A stretch of 64,000 nucleotides of DNA, taken from positions 361,253 to 425,252 of the forward strand of contig NW_020170440.1 in NCBI RefSeq assembly GCF_000524195.1, given 5' to 3'. This document shows positions 13,203-24,100 of the stretch, piece by piece. Below the pieces are notes generated by a model. The model was not told the origin of the DNA. It did not search any database and was given only the letters and a program-made list of their open reading frames with translations. Both the position numbers and the translations under genes were made by a program. This DNA is from Echinococcus granulosus. Lineage: Eukaryota > Platyhelminthes > Cestoda > Cyclophyllidea > Taeniidae. The first letter of the stretch is position 1. Every line of letters starts with the position of its first letter.

Positions 13203-15249
13203 CTCCACGGACCCACCCTTTAGGTTTCAACACCAAAATATCTAACAGTAAGGAATTGGAAACAAAAAAACGGGAATTCAAGGGTGAAGTTAAATAGTGG
13301 CACACCGGCGGAACTTCCAGAAGGGAAACAAGCCAATGACAACTGGACTCCACCAAGGAATAGAGAACATACAGAGTTTCAAGCAAATAAGCCAAATAAA
13401 GGTACACAAGGCGAAATTCACTTTGCGGTGCTTTAATAAAAAATGATCGGGGTCAGAATAAACAAAAATTAACACAAGAATGGACGATCGACGGAAACAG
13501 TACCAAATACACTACATTCCGGTGATCAAGATCTGTGCAAAATTTACGTGGGTCTAAACAAGAAAACCTAGAATATAGTCACCTTAACAGAACCTACAAC
13601 ACGGCCGAAGAAGTGAGAAAAGGCAGAGTTCATAGAAAGAAAGCCACAGACCCTTACTCGTCAGCGCCCAAATTTCATGTAAGCGCTCCCCACACCAATA
13701 GGTAATAACAAGCATCCAAGGCCACCCAAAAATATTAATGGTAAAACTAAACTAAATAAACCTAAACAACCTAATTTGTAGATTACTTGCTCAATATTTG
13801 TAGCTTACTTTGGACCTCACAAAATATCTTGTGAACTATTGCCTACGCGTTTTCCGTCGTGGGATCTGCAGTCATCCCTGAAATTGTAAAACGGTGTACT
13901 AATACAAGATTTTGTATTGTTAGCTTAAAGTAGAGCCAGGCATCAATAGCTATGACTGTAAAGTAAAAGCTATGGTAACTAAACAACACGTGTGTTTGAA
14001 TGTAATGCAACAGTTGCTTATCTCCCGGTTTTGGCAAGGAGTTGCTTTTGACTTAGCCCTTGTACCACGCCAGACAGACTGTTTTTCGGGTCGTGCCAGT
14101 AGCCCAAATACCTTCTCTGTGCTGAATACATATGTTCTGCCTGAGTATTATGGCTTCTTTCGTCTTGAGAGAAGTCTCAGGGCGCTACATTAATGTGCAT
14201 CAAAGCAAACAGCCTGTTATTGCATCGTAGTAAGTGCATACAAAGTCAGATGACACAAATGATTAAGTTTAATAATATGCTTCCGTTTCCACCCCATCAA
14301 AACAAAAACCCTATGCTCAATTGCAAGCAATCTTTTGCAGATATTGGACACAATATTAGGGTATTTAGACGACATAGTAACTGAAATTGCTCTACTAAAA
14401 GAATATTCTCACTAGGGGAATTTTTATGCAAACACCGACCTAAGTACATTTTGCTGAATTTTTAGCGCATTACCCTGGTCATGTATTAATGGCATTTCAC
14501 CAGTTACTAGTTTCTTGGAAACATGCTAAAGATGATAAATGTAGTGCTACACTTTCATCGCATTCTTTTGCATATGTCGTGTGTGGAGCATAACGGAGGT
14601 GGCAAATCTACTGTCATGGGAAATCATTTTGCTCCACTTTCTGGTGCATTCAAATAGCAATTATGACAGCTTACATGCATTGTTTCATTTTAGTTTGTAA
14701 CTTTACCACAAGGCAGTTGCAGTGTTCACGCAAAACTTGTTTGTGACGTGCACTCAAACGCACACACACATATCCATACTTTCCTCTCACAACCAAACAA
14801 CGTGCAGCACCAATCACCAATTGCAGCGGCAACAGTACCAGCAGAGGCATCGCAATCAATAGGCTTTAAGGCAGGCAAGAGCACTCTCCGTCTTGGCACT
14901 CAAGGAGTCTGGAATGACCTTTATACCTTCGTATCTACCTTTTCACTTCCTGCGATTGTGTAAGTCTTCCACGGTTTTCCTTACATCCTTCCCTCCTCCC
15001 TACATCTAATAGTTTCCAGGGTCACTCTCTCTGATTAGATGCAATATGTGCCAAAAATTTGGAAGCGAAACTCAAACAAAGGGAGTGCGTCATAATTTGA
15101 GTAGCTTTTTAGTGCTTCATGTAGTTGCATTCCTTCAGCCAAAATACACAAAGCCATTTAAGCTAATATCGGAAGACAGTCTCATGTATGCGTCAAAAAA
15201 AATTGATGAAGACTTCAAAAAGTCATACTTTCCTCCTTCCAATCAACAG
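13203..15249. other. Intergenic stretch between NSF start and the EGF protein, with one solo LTR
   Basis: Presumably includes the NSF 5' flank and the unlocated first exon(s) of the EGF membrane protein, which are transcribed divergently. Apart from the solo LTR at 14001-14189 and a short CA-rich run near 14756, I see no supported element. No start exon with a convincing signal peptide could be assigned. Confidence 0.5.
14001..14189 (+). repeat. Solo TRIM LTR
   Basis: A 189-bp LTR beginning TGTAATGCAA and ending GGCGCTACA with no interior on either side. It contains the conserved LTR blocks (TTTTGGCAAGGAG, CCAGTAGCCC, TATTATGGCTTCTTTCGTCTT). Flanking 5-mers TTGAA and TTAAT match only partly. 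Confidence 0.75.
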
Positions 15250-18200
15250 TATTGACTTGGATTTGCTTGGTGGCACTGGTAATGGGTACCAGGGAACAGA
15301 ATGAGAGTGCATTGGCTCCACACACTTCAACCGAAAATACCACGCTATTCGAGGACGAGATAAAACGGACACAGGAAGAGACAGCCAAGCAACCGGAAAA
15401 TCGCGCGATCTGCCCCAAATGTCAAGGCAGGAGCCTCTGCCTAGTCTCTCCCTCCGGCAAGGCTAGTTGCTTCTGTCCACCAGATCGCACCGGCGAGTTC
15501 TGCGAGCTGGGTAAGCCATCTAAAAATCGCCTAATACACGAGTAAGTGGATCCACCATTTAAAATTAGAAAAAAAAACATTTTTGACAGATTTTTGACAC
15601 TTGGTCTGGAACTACCCTTAAACGCCACGCCAGGGCTCAGTGTGTATGGGATTAGTGATGGAGACATCATAAAAAGTTCAGTGATAATGCGTTTAAAATA
15701 AGAATCCGTAGTCTAATTGACATAGTTCATTGTGCTCTCTTCCATCAGAAATAGTCAAGCTTCCAACTGCGTGCACAAAGGATCAGTGCGAAAATGGAGG
15801 CGTTTGTGACCAAGGTCCCATCACCACCATTTGCTACTGCTCCGAAAATTATGTCGGCGCGAATTGTTCTCGGGGTACGTCATCTCCTCCTCATTTTCCT
15901 TGCTGCCACTTTATTAGTACCCCAAGTCGCATTGTAGAGAATAAATTAGCTATCAATCTTTCTTTGCTACCAAAACTTGATTAATTGGTGTTTTTCAACC
16001 CTTTGCTTTGCCTACGGAGGCATTACTTTTAAAAGTAAACAGAAATGAAGCTTTGCATAACCGTTGATAGGCTTGTAAAAAGATGTATACGTACCGAACT
16101 TCATGCAGAATTTAGTAAACAAATTTGTTTTACGTTTAGTGGCGGTTTGGATTAAACTCTCAATGAATCTCTATGAGAATGGGAAACTGGTGGATTGGTC
16201 GAAGCAAAACAAGTCAAAGCCGCTCCTCGCCTATGCCGCTTGCAATCAAGTGAGACCCACTAAAGTTCTCCCGGAAAAAATGATTTTCATGCCTCATACA
16301 AGTCAGTGCACGTAACTTATGAGCCGATGAAGCTTTAAATCACGCCGTGACCTTTGCTTGGAAATACTCTCGGTCCTGGCAACTCGCAAGCGCTATTACT
16401 TTTATCTACTTAGGTAACAGCCTCCATTCTGCGGGGTCCAAATCCAACCATCGCGACCGCTTTTATGGATTGTGACCTTCAGGAGTATCATAAGATTCTT
16501 GTGGGTAACCAAGAGGGAGTTAGAGTTACTACAATGCTCAAATTTGATCCTGGTGACAATGCTAAAGCGTTACGAGAATCCGAAGTGAGGCGACACATAG
16601 AATCATCCACATATAACATTGACTTCGACTCCGGTGAGACCATCTCTGTTACCAGTAAGTCTTTTTCTATCCTCAAATTGCCTTTTACTTTGCCCCGACT
16701 TACGTGGTATTTATCCATCATGTGCTGCTTGGGTCGCAGGCTTCAATGATGTAGATGTAAATGTATCGGCCTGATGCTTTCCTGAAGAGGAAAGAAGACG
16801 TAATACGCGAGTAGAATATGCATTGTCAATGTACAGATGGGTTGAGGGGCTACTGGCATGGCCCAGAGGCTAGACCGTCTGGCTGAGGTACAATAGTGGG
16901 GCTCCTCAATAACTCTTTACCTAAACCGGGGGCTAACTGAACGAATAAATACTACATTGCAGCAAATATGTAATGGTGATAAACAAAATGTATCTTAGGA
17001 CATCTTTACATCCCAATTCTAGGCTTGAGTTTTTTTCAATAATTTTTGCCTAGACTACGACGTCTGTGAAGCACACAAACACGACTGTTCTCCATCAGCC
17101 AGTTGTATTTGGGACGGGATCACTTACTCGTGTGAATGTAACAGATTCTACTCGGACGGATTTGTGACCGGGAAACTCCTGCCTGGTCGAGACTGCTACC
17201 GTGAGTTTCCAATGCTACATGTATATGTCATGCTCTCGTGAATTTCGCGAAAATTCAAACTGAGATTGCTATGCATTCAGTACTCAGCTCAGCACAATTT
17301 AAAGCAGTTCAAACATTCAGATGGATTATTGAACCTCTCGGTGTCATGATAGATTGAAAGGAAGTCCTCTACTTAGTAAGAGAGAATTGTAAGACCAAAT
17401 CCTTGAAAGTTTTATCCGAAGAACTCCCAAATCGACCAAAGAAGACTTCGGTTTGGGCAAATTTTACAGACTTCCGCCTATGCTAAGCTGCATTTAAAAA
17501 ATCATTTAAAATTATATGTAGCATGAAAAAATGGGTACGCGTGGTAAAACTGGCCAAATGTAGCAACCCGGGACTTACCTGAGTATGAAAGAAGACAGAA
17601 TACTTGGGGAGAATATGCAGCGGCGACGTATAGTAGGGCCAGAAGGCTACTGGCATGCTTAAAAGGCCAGACCGCCAGGGAGAAGTGCAGTTGCAGTGCT
17701 CCAAAGTTGCTAGTTACGGAAATCGAGAGTTAAACAAACACTAAAAGCATTACATAGCTCCTCTCCCCTTTTGAGCATCGTCTCCAGTGCTCCCATTTCT
17801 CAACCTCCCGCCTCAGCCTTCACAACGTAGACGGTGCTATAGGGCAAGCACCCGTTAGCCAACGTGCCAGTCATCGAGATTTCAAGTCACTGGGGAGGTA
17901 CTTGATCTCAACGCCACTGGCCCCTATTGACAATTCTTCTAGGTCTAGAGTTTCGACCTGTATGGGAAGTGAAGTAGGGACGGGAGAATGTGCTGACGGC
18001 CACACGTATCTACCGCTAATCGTGGGAGTACTGAGCTAAAGGAGAAGTCGTATAACAAAGGGCAAAGTTAACGCAGTTCTGTGTTCTCACTTTAGTGCTG
18101 CCCAGGTATTTCTATCTCCGTTATATCCAGCTATTAGAGAGGTAAAAGATTTACTGCGAATTCACATATTTGATATCTTCATACATTTACCGCAGACAGC

Positions 18201-19746
18201 TTCGTAACAAAGTGTTTTATAAATGGTTCACGGCTAGTGTCTCTTCATTTAATAGTGGCTTTCCTGCTGACGCCCTCTGTTAAGGGTCGTCACATATTCT
18301 CCCACCCGCAACATATGCCCTTCTTCTGCCCCGCCAAGATTTATCACTTAGCCGTAGAAATTAGCATGGTTGTCCTTTAAGACTGGGTTCGCTTTTCTCT
18401 GCTACCGATGTACTGCCCCGAGACTGGCCTGATAGCAAAAGCAGACGTTATACACTAGTATAGAACATCTCTCTTGCCACCTATGCAGTACTTCGAGACT
18501 TCCCTGAAGACGAAAGAAGGTATTACCCTTGGGCGGTATATGTATTTTTGACTTGCAGTAGATCTAGGGATTGATGGTATGGCTCAAAGTCCAGGCCAAG
18601 CAGGAGACTTACAGTGGTGGATCTCCAGGCGGTCTGTTGCCAAAACTGAGAGTTAAACGCATAATTGTCATATTACATATTTTTTGTGGTTGATTAAAGC
18701 TAATGAGAGTTGCGTTGCATTATTTCATTGAATTTACAAAAGCCTTCATTAGCGACTTTAAACGGAAAATAAGTGGCCGAATTTCGAATGAAAGAAGCAG
18801 CCTGCAGAAGATACTATGGTATATTTATGTATGTCATTAAGTTAAGAGAGTTGAAAATGGTGAACTTCCATATTTTACATAGTCCTAGACGATCTGCTAA
18901 AGCAGTAGGGATTTTCGGTCTTCTAGATAGCTTCATGACCGGCTTCCTTCTGGGCTGTTTGATTATCCTCCCAATAATAATCACCACCTTCACTGGTCTC
19001 TTCTATTGTCGTCGCTACCAGGCGAAAAAGGCTTGGATCCCCACGTCGGGGGATTCGGATGGCCTCCAGCTGGTCTCCTCTCAGTATCCCAAATACGATG
19101 CCTAGGCGTCGCATTAATCATCTTTCTTTCATTCATCCATTCAGCACCCATCAAATCACCTATACTACTCTTTCTCTCTCAGGAAAGAGGATTTGAAAAG
19201 CCTTTTTTGCTTAACTCTACTGTATTTCATTGCTTATTTTTAACAGAGCCATTGGATATCAATGAATTTTTACTGCTTCATTGTGAAATCTTGCGATATT
19301 CAATTTTATCCGCTTTCAAAAGGAGGGTTTGAAATAGAATTTAAAAGTGGATTTAATTGCCGGGCAAATATAAACTTGAACTTTTTAAATTAAACTTTGG
19401 TGGGGGTGGGGTAAAATGCGAACGTAAAACAGCGCTCCTCTACTGAGGAAATAGTACCACAACATTTTTACATGACAAGCAGCTTTACGAATCAGTCACT
19501 ATCCTTGACAAAATTGGAGCATCACAGTAGTCTCATTTTGCGTTTTACTTTGACCGCGGTCCAGTGAGTCCCATCTACGGAGTCTTCATCGCTGCAACCG
19601 TAATGGCACCCTTCGTCGTGGCATCAATAATGCTCTTCTTCTGGATACGAAATCGCCAATTCCGCAGATTTTGGATTCTTCCAACTAGTGAGCAGGGTGA
19701 TCAACTAGGATTGGTCGACTACCCTCGACACAGTTTTACCGTCTGA
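15250..19746 (+). CDS. EGF-module single-pass membrane protein with alternative terminal exons
   Basis: Exons: 15250-15510, 15749-15874, 16421-16654, 17054-17200, then either 18927-19105 or 19565-19746. From the second exon on, all junctions are phase 1, as usual for EGF modules. The first exon found has a hydrophobic ICLVALVMG signal-like stretch and a six-Cys EGF module ending in CFCPPDRTGEFCEL. Exon 2 is a classical EGF module (CENGGVC, CYCSENYVGANC). Exon 3 is a 78-residue piece with no recognised fold, possibly SEA-like. Exon 4 is a calcium-binding-type EGF module (NYDVCEAHKHDC). The terminal exons each encode one membrane helix, basic residues and a short tail. The real start exon lies upstream and was not found. 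Introns contain a solo LTR (16762-16956) and a full TRIM (17559-18677). EGF-SEA-EGF-TM is a known layout in membrane mucins, but a mucin assignment is only a guess. Confidence 0.72.
16762..16956 (-). repeat. Solo TRIM LTR in EGF-gene intron
   Basis: On the plus strand it runs from TGTATCGGCCTGATGC to AATACTACA, so the LTR reads on the minus strand. It has the ACTGGCATGGCCCAGAGGC and GGCTCC blocks common to the family. No interior and no exact target duplication. Confidence 0.72.
17559..18677 (-). mobile_element. Full-length TRIM-like LTR element
   Basis: Reversed copy: 3' LTR at 17559-17754, interior 17755-18483, 5' LTR at 18484-18677. On the plus strand the first LTR ends AAGCATTACA and is followed by TAGCTCCTCTCCCCTTTT, the complement of the purine tract. 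The primer-site region lies at the right end, next to 18484. It occupies the last EGF-gene intron, antisense to the gene. No polymerase-type reading frame is present. Confidence 0.78.
18927..19105 (+). CDS. Terminal exon A of the EGF membrane protein
   Basis: The acceptor GGTCTTCTAG precedes 18927. Two bases complete the phase-1 codon left by 17200, and the frame then runs to TAG at 19103-19105. It encodes a membrane helix (GFLLGCLIILPIIITTFTGL), a YCRRYQAKK basic stop-transfer and a tail with WIPTSGDSDGLQLV, ending in KYDA. Confidence 0.68.
19565..19746 (+). CDS. Terminal exon B of the EGF membrane protein (alternative to A)
   Basis: The acceptor GCGGTCCAG precedes 19565. It also contributes two bases to a phase-1 codon, so it can replace exon A without a frameshift. 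It encodes a helix (VFIAATVMAPFVVASIMLFF), a basic IRNRQFRRF stop-transfer and a tail with WILPTSEQGDQLGLV, ending in SFTV, which resembles a class II PDZ-binding end. Its similarity to exon A (WI-PTS then LQLV or LGLV) points to exon duplication. If it is not spliced to the EGF exons it would be a dead duplicate. Confidence 0.6.
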
Positions 19747-19997
19747 AATCTGTTATTATCAACCTATAAAATATGATCAACATCCTTCCTTTCTGGTTGA
19801 CCCCCACCTATCTACTTCACTATCGTTCGTATTGTACATTTTCTATCGTCAAAAAGGGCTATTTTTGGATTAAAAGCGCCGCTTCTTCCATTGGTCGGCT
19901 CCTACAAAATCTACACATACGCACATCTACCCGCACCAATTAAAAACAAGGAGAAAAATCGATAAATCTATGGTGCACTGTAGGAACAAGGGAAGAG

Positions 19998-20393
19998 ATG
20001 GACAGGGCGGGTCTGGTAGAGCCTCTTGTACGTCCAGGCAAGTGTGATTCCGCGATGGAGAAGGTGGAAGCCGAGCGAGTGGAGAATGTCTTGAAGACAA
20101 CAGGTGCTGAGCGTGTGATAGCCAACTACCTTCCTGGCAAGTTGGAAGAGGCAGGGTGGAATGAGCGAATGTTTGAGGAGTGCCGTAAATGGCTGAGGAC
20201 GAATACAGCCAGTGGGCAACGAGTCTATTATGGACAAAAGGTGAGGGAAGAGTTTCGCGAACCCGAGGATGTGGATCCGCAAGAGTTGGTAGAACCGTTG
20301 ACCAAGTTGGGCATGTCCCTTGTCCCAAAGGAGGTCTCCACTGAAGTTATAGAGCATATAATTAAAGCAATTAAGGAGAATATTACAAATTGA
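19998..20393 (+). CDS. ENY2: Transcription and mRNA export factor ENY2 (SAGA DUB module / TREX-2)
   Basis: ENY2 (yeast Sus1) is a small all-helical nuclear protein shared by the SAGA deubiquitinase module and the TREX-2 mRNA export complex. The 131-residue frame carries the family pattern: LPGKLEEAGWNERMFEECRK in the centre, then VDPQELVEPLTKLGMSLVPK and a C-terminal helix VSTEVIEHIIKAIKENI. Animal ENY2 is about 100 residues, so the longer N-terminus is odd. An internal ATG at 20055 would give 112 residues and may be the true start. The gene is intronless here. A polyadenylation-type AATAAA lies near 20475. It starts only ~250 bp after terminal exon B of the upstream gene, on the same strand. 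Confidence 0.85.
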   Translation: MDRAGLVEPLVRPGKCDSAMEKVEAERVENVLKTTGAERVIANYLPGKLEEAGWNERMFEECRKWLRTNTASGQRVYYGQKVREEFREPEDVDPQELVEPLTKLGMSLVPKEVSTEVIEHIIKAIKENITN

Positions 20394-21129
20394 AGGAAGA
20401 TGCAACAATTTTGAGAAGTGAATAGCGGAATAAGGCTTGACCTGAAGCGGTGAAATAGTGCATTTTGTTGAAAATAAATAAAAACCAATGAACGTGTGGA
20501 AGAATACCCCTGCCACGATTCGCAATGGAGCAATCAATAATGTTCATTTGGATGGGGTGACTGAACCTAGCATTATAAAGTAAGCATTCAGAGAAAGCGA
20601 ACATTCGCAAATTATTGTTGTAGGCGTTGCTACGTAGGTTGCTACATAAGGCGAAGCAACCATTTAATGAAGTCTGTCATCATTTTGAAAGGGTTTCAAG
20701 GCGGATACTTTGATTCTTACAAATGAAAAAAGTAAAAGCCACAACACCATAGAGGTAGCAAAGTGGGAATTGCACGTCACATAAAGGAATGAATTTGTGC
20801 ATGCGCATACAATTCGCATGCTTGATAAAAATGAAATCTAAATCAGTTTTTACTTGAACCAATGAAACGCCTGTCAAAAAGTAACGTAATGAGTACCATG
20901 CATCTAAACTTGCTAATGAAACTGACACATAAATATCCTTCTTTTACACTCAAGATGTACAAGAACTGAAGTTATTTTAGTTAATATAAGTTCCTTACGA
21001 ACATTTTGACTAGTCCTGCAAATAAAGCCCTTTAGTACAATAAACAGGATATTTTCAGTTTAAGTTGTTGATGATGTTACCTTATTGACGAATGTAATTT
21101 GTGGTCAAATTTGGTTTGGTTTTTTGCAG

Positions 21130-24100
21130 GCTGTTGATTTGCGCAAAATTGTCGCATTTGGTGCCTGCTACTTTGCGATGCTTAAACAAACGAGGTCTTT
21201 TAACAGTGACGTTAGTGCAGCTTCTCAATCTCAAAGTAGCGTAAATACTTCACGAAAATCGGAGGAATTTCTCTGCCATCTTCCCCCTAAGATACCCAAG
21301 TATGTTTCGGTGACTTGAGGAGGCATATCGGACTAAGTACTATAATGACCTGAATATTCTCTTTAATTCTAGACTTGAATTAAGACCAGCTACTCTTTAT
21401 TCGAAGCTTTTTGGGAAAAATGACCCTGAAAAGCCTTTTGTGCCTCCAGATCCCGATGCTGTCCCGGATATATCCTTTGTGATATCTCCGGTAACTTCAT
21501 TTATTGCCCTCTATACGTTAAGAATGTCATCAAAATTAACAACCCAACTCTTTTTAGGGAACCAATGCTAATCCGAGGTTCCGAAAACCCTTTATTTCCA
21601 TGGAGAATTCCCTAGCAGATTTAAGTGTAGGCGAATACAAGCATTTGCTGGATATAGCAAGTTCTGGCTTGGTGTCCTTCGACTCCCACCCTTTGACAGC
21701 CAATGCAAAGGCGTCTTGGTTAGTATTTTATCGGAATTATGCCCTTTTCTCATTCTTTATTCCGTTCTTATGTGCTCTGTCCCTTTGTGAAAGCAATCGT
21801 TCACATTTACGTTACATCTGTTAGTTGTCTATCTGTCACGGATACTGTGTGATGTTTCGAGTTATTTTATTTTTCGCCTCTTTTATATCTGCCTAGCTGT
21901 TACAAGTATGTCTGTGGCGGGAATTTCATAATACACTTTTATTTTAGTTCAGGTACTCAATCGAAGTCGGCATCTAGTAAGTCACACTTCATTTCAAAAT
22001 TTCGAATTGTTCTTATTCCTTATTGATTTCATGACGTATTACCTCTGCTATAATTGCTTATTTACATATAAGTGGTGCACACTCGATTACAAGGAGTTTA
22101 TGTCCGATAGGTTGTTGAAAATTATAATTTTTCACTTCTACTTGTTCCATCGTGCATATGATATGACGAGCAGTCTTTACGGACCAATCCGGTCTACTTA
22201 ATTTACAGCCATTTTGGCAAATGTTTAATTCTTGAAATTCCCTTCAGCTCATTAATTGTCGACCATGGGTTGTGATGGTCGAGGAGTATCGCCAGATCCT
22301 CCACCAGACTCGTTCTGTCCAAGTGGCGTAGTCCGCTCAACTGTTCTATCTATCTTCTGCACAACTAATTAAAACGTGTGAGACAGTGACCACGCCAAAC
22401 TTTTGCTGACTCGCATAAAATCTTGAGCATTTCCACCCACCTCAATTCTTTCTCGCATGAATTATGCATAACCGAAGTCAGTCATGGTAATCGGACTTTA
22501 AAAGTAATCAGACCATATTAAACTACCGGATTTCTCCTTATGCTTGTGAATATTACTCATTTTTCGTCACTCCTTAGTCATTCCAGTGTCAGGCGCCACG
22601 ACAGTGACGAGCATGACAGTGACAGCGACCTCTCCGGCGGCCGATGATTGGTGCTCGCGGGTGAGCAACACCCCCTACCTCTCCAAGGGCTGGCTTTCCA
22701 ATCTCACCACCGCCGTTGCATCCTCCACGAGCCGACGAGAGAAGAAGCGAGTACAATTGGAGGAGGAGATCAGGTTCTGGAATAATCGGGTACATTAAGA
22801 GCGTGAGATAGGGCTACATGCCAATTGAGTGTACTCATTCTGTTCCTCCTTCTCCATTACAGAGGAAAGCGTCGGAGGAAGCGAAAATAAACGAGTTGGA
22901 GATGCGTCTGTCCTGCCTCCTGCGAACGCCGCCTGTCCTTCAGGACCCCTACCTCCAACCACAACCTATTCCTCAGGAATTGCCCTACAAACGTCCAGTT
23001 AAATCAGCACTTCCGGGTTTGTTATGCACACACTGCTGTCTTTAATAGCTCTAACTTTTAAGTCGATTTGTAAAATTACTTGAGATCTTGAGTCAATTAG
23101 CTTTTAATAGTGTAATCTACATACGTCTTGACTTGTCAGTTCGGGCCACAGGAGTTGATTGTGATAAGAATTGTAATGGTGTCGCCTACTACGGTTACCT
23201 TGCAGAAAGCTAACCTGTTCGAAATATTCTTTGTGTAAAGAAGGTTATAGCCCTCATCTTGTCCATACGTAGCTCTAATTAACCGTTCTAGGTATATTTC
23301 AGTTGCTATACCAACATTCCCTCCCCGCATGTTCATCTCACAGCTGAGCTTCTGATCAATCTCTATTTCATGATAACTTTCGAGTTTTACGGCTTACTAA
23401 GCCTTCGTGGCCATATTTTTAATTTGAGGTTGTTTCTTCCAGTACTGTCAAAATGCCCCCACATGAGGTAAAAACACATGGGCGATTTATATTGTGAATT
23501 TGTTGGAGCTTGTTTTAATAATGCTTTAATTGCATCTCACTGCAATGCGTTCGGGGACAAATAAGATTTGAGTGAGGGTAGATGAAATACAATTTGATGA
23601 GTGTTGCTCGACCTCATAAGCACTTTTCATCCATTGGTCCTTTCAGTGCTCACAGAGTCGCAGAACGCGGAAGTGATGCTGCGATTGGCAGACGCAAAAG
23701 AGGAGACAGTGTTAGTGAACAGCTACCGACTGGCAGTGACACGACGCGAGTTAATCACCCTCACAGGCACGAATTGGCTCAACGACATGGTGATCAACTT
23801 CTACCTCCAAATGCTCGCCCACCGCAGTCGACAGGCGGTGGTGGCAGCGCTGATGGGCGCACTGAGGGTAGCGACGATGAACAGCTTTTTCTACCCCAAA
23901 CTCACCTCAGGCCCTGGCTATGCGGGCGTGCGCCGGTGGACGCGCTCCATTAACCTCTTTGAGTACGATCTCATCCTAGTTCCCATTCATGATCGCACTA
24001 TTCACTGGTGTCTCGTGGTACGTTCCTCTCTGCTGCCTCACTTTCATGCAAATTAGTGCCACCATTGCTGCCTTTGGGGCAGCGTTTCGTTCCTCTCTTC

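Noticed and set aside
19968..20537. Long (189-codon) minus-strand open frame
   Set aside because: It is antisense to ENY2, whose plus-strand frame matches a conserved family; the reverse frame has no similarity.
23582..23953. 123-codon frame in the SENP catalytic exon
   Set aside because: Shifted frame across the exon that encodes NWLNDMVINFY and IHWCLV; the SENP frame is the real one.
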